Part shown: in pieces, positions 63,994-64,000 of the stretch
Position numbering within the stretch: position 1 is the stretch's first letter
Layout of the letters: each line of letters opens with the position of its first letter
Source: Collinsella aerofaciens
Lineage (GTDB): Bacteria > Actinomycetota > Coriobacteriia > Coriobacteriales > Coriobacteriaceae
Reading direction: 5' to 3'
Length of the DNA stretch: 64,000 nucleotides
Assembly (NCBI RefSeq): GCF_028206995.1
Contig: NZ_JAQLFL010000002.1
Coordinates: 124,001-188,000, forward strand
Translations under genes and position numbers: made by a program
The notes under the pieces: model-generated
What the model was told of the DNA's origin: nothing
The model's input: the letters and a program-made list of their open reading frames with translations, nothing else
The model's database searches: none

Positions 63994-64000
63994 GAGAATC

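Overview
The window is a stretch of high-GC chromosome, coding on both strands with short intergenic gaps. Gene content and style (HspR-controlled dnaK-grpE-dnaJ, membrane-bound LuxR-type regulator, NRMT-type Nramp transporter, NikR/Hyp hydrogenase maturation, many short palindromic intergenic repeats) fit an anaerobic gut actinobacterium of the class Coriobacteriia, most likely Collinsella. That assignment is inference from recognised families; no database was searched. I saw no rRNA, tRNA, CRISPR array, prophage or complete insertion sequence.

Layout. 1-9.1 kb: end of an ABC permease, a DUF362 ferredoxin protein, an alpha/beta hydrolase, a hemolysin-III protein, a CNNM/CorC protein, a stand-alone domain resembling the cyanophycin-synthetase N-terminus, a YtxH/PRC-barrel pair and a polysaccharide-deacetylase-like protein that has lost its active-site residues. 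9.2-12.6 kb: a PRC/MgtE_N/CBS membrane protein followed by an Nramp protein with the DAGG signature of magnesium-type (NRMT) transporters. 13-18.8 kb: OatA-like acyltransferase, ribokinase, nucleoside hydrolase, LuxS, DUF4867. 19-23 kb: two membrane sensors and a frameshifted response regulator. 23-27.4 kb: a minus-strand set of lipoprotein, SPFH/zinc-ribbon protein, TFIIB-ribbon membrane protein and DUF4428 protein. 27.7-29.3 kb: a 12-TM LuxR regulator broken by an amber codon. 29.5-36 kb: P-type Mg ATPase, pyrE, a truncated RpiR regulator, PTS EIIA(Glc), a lipoprotein. 36.4-43.2 kb: phosphatase, hypE-hypD-hypC-hypF, nikR and a small His-rich gene, all on the minus strand. 43.4-46.5 kb: thioredoxin, a uracil-DNA-glycosylase-like protein, an AgrC/LytTR pair with a frameshifted regulator. 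46.7-50.7 kb: nadA-nadB-nadC-niaR behind a large palindromic operator. 50.7-64 kb: ferredoxin, dnaK-grpE-dnaJ-hspR, an aconitase-family hydratase, two orphan membrane proteins, clpB.

How the parts connect. dnaK and clpB share a 27-bp near-identical site just upstream, the likely HspR target, and hspR ends the dnaK cluster. The nad operon carries its own repressor (NiaR) and a 21-bp-arm palindrome over its promoter. NikR heads the hyp genes, tying nickel supply to [NiFe] hydrogenase maturation. Three separate magnesium or divalent-metal proteins lie in the window.

Most striking are the intergenic sequences. One roughly 150-180-bp element occurs three times (after pyrE, after a lipoprotein gene, after hspR) with three stems preserved by compensatory changes, so it is a strong candidate structured RNA. 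Around it are several families of short palindromes, many with a 5' GTAG and a GGGAC/GTCCC core, some placed exactly on stop codons; they look like REP elements. Three signalling regulators are broken (two single-base frameshifts in homopolymers, one in-frame TAG) and a fourth is truncated, which could be real decay or sequence error.
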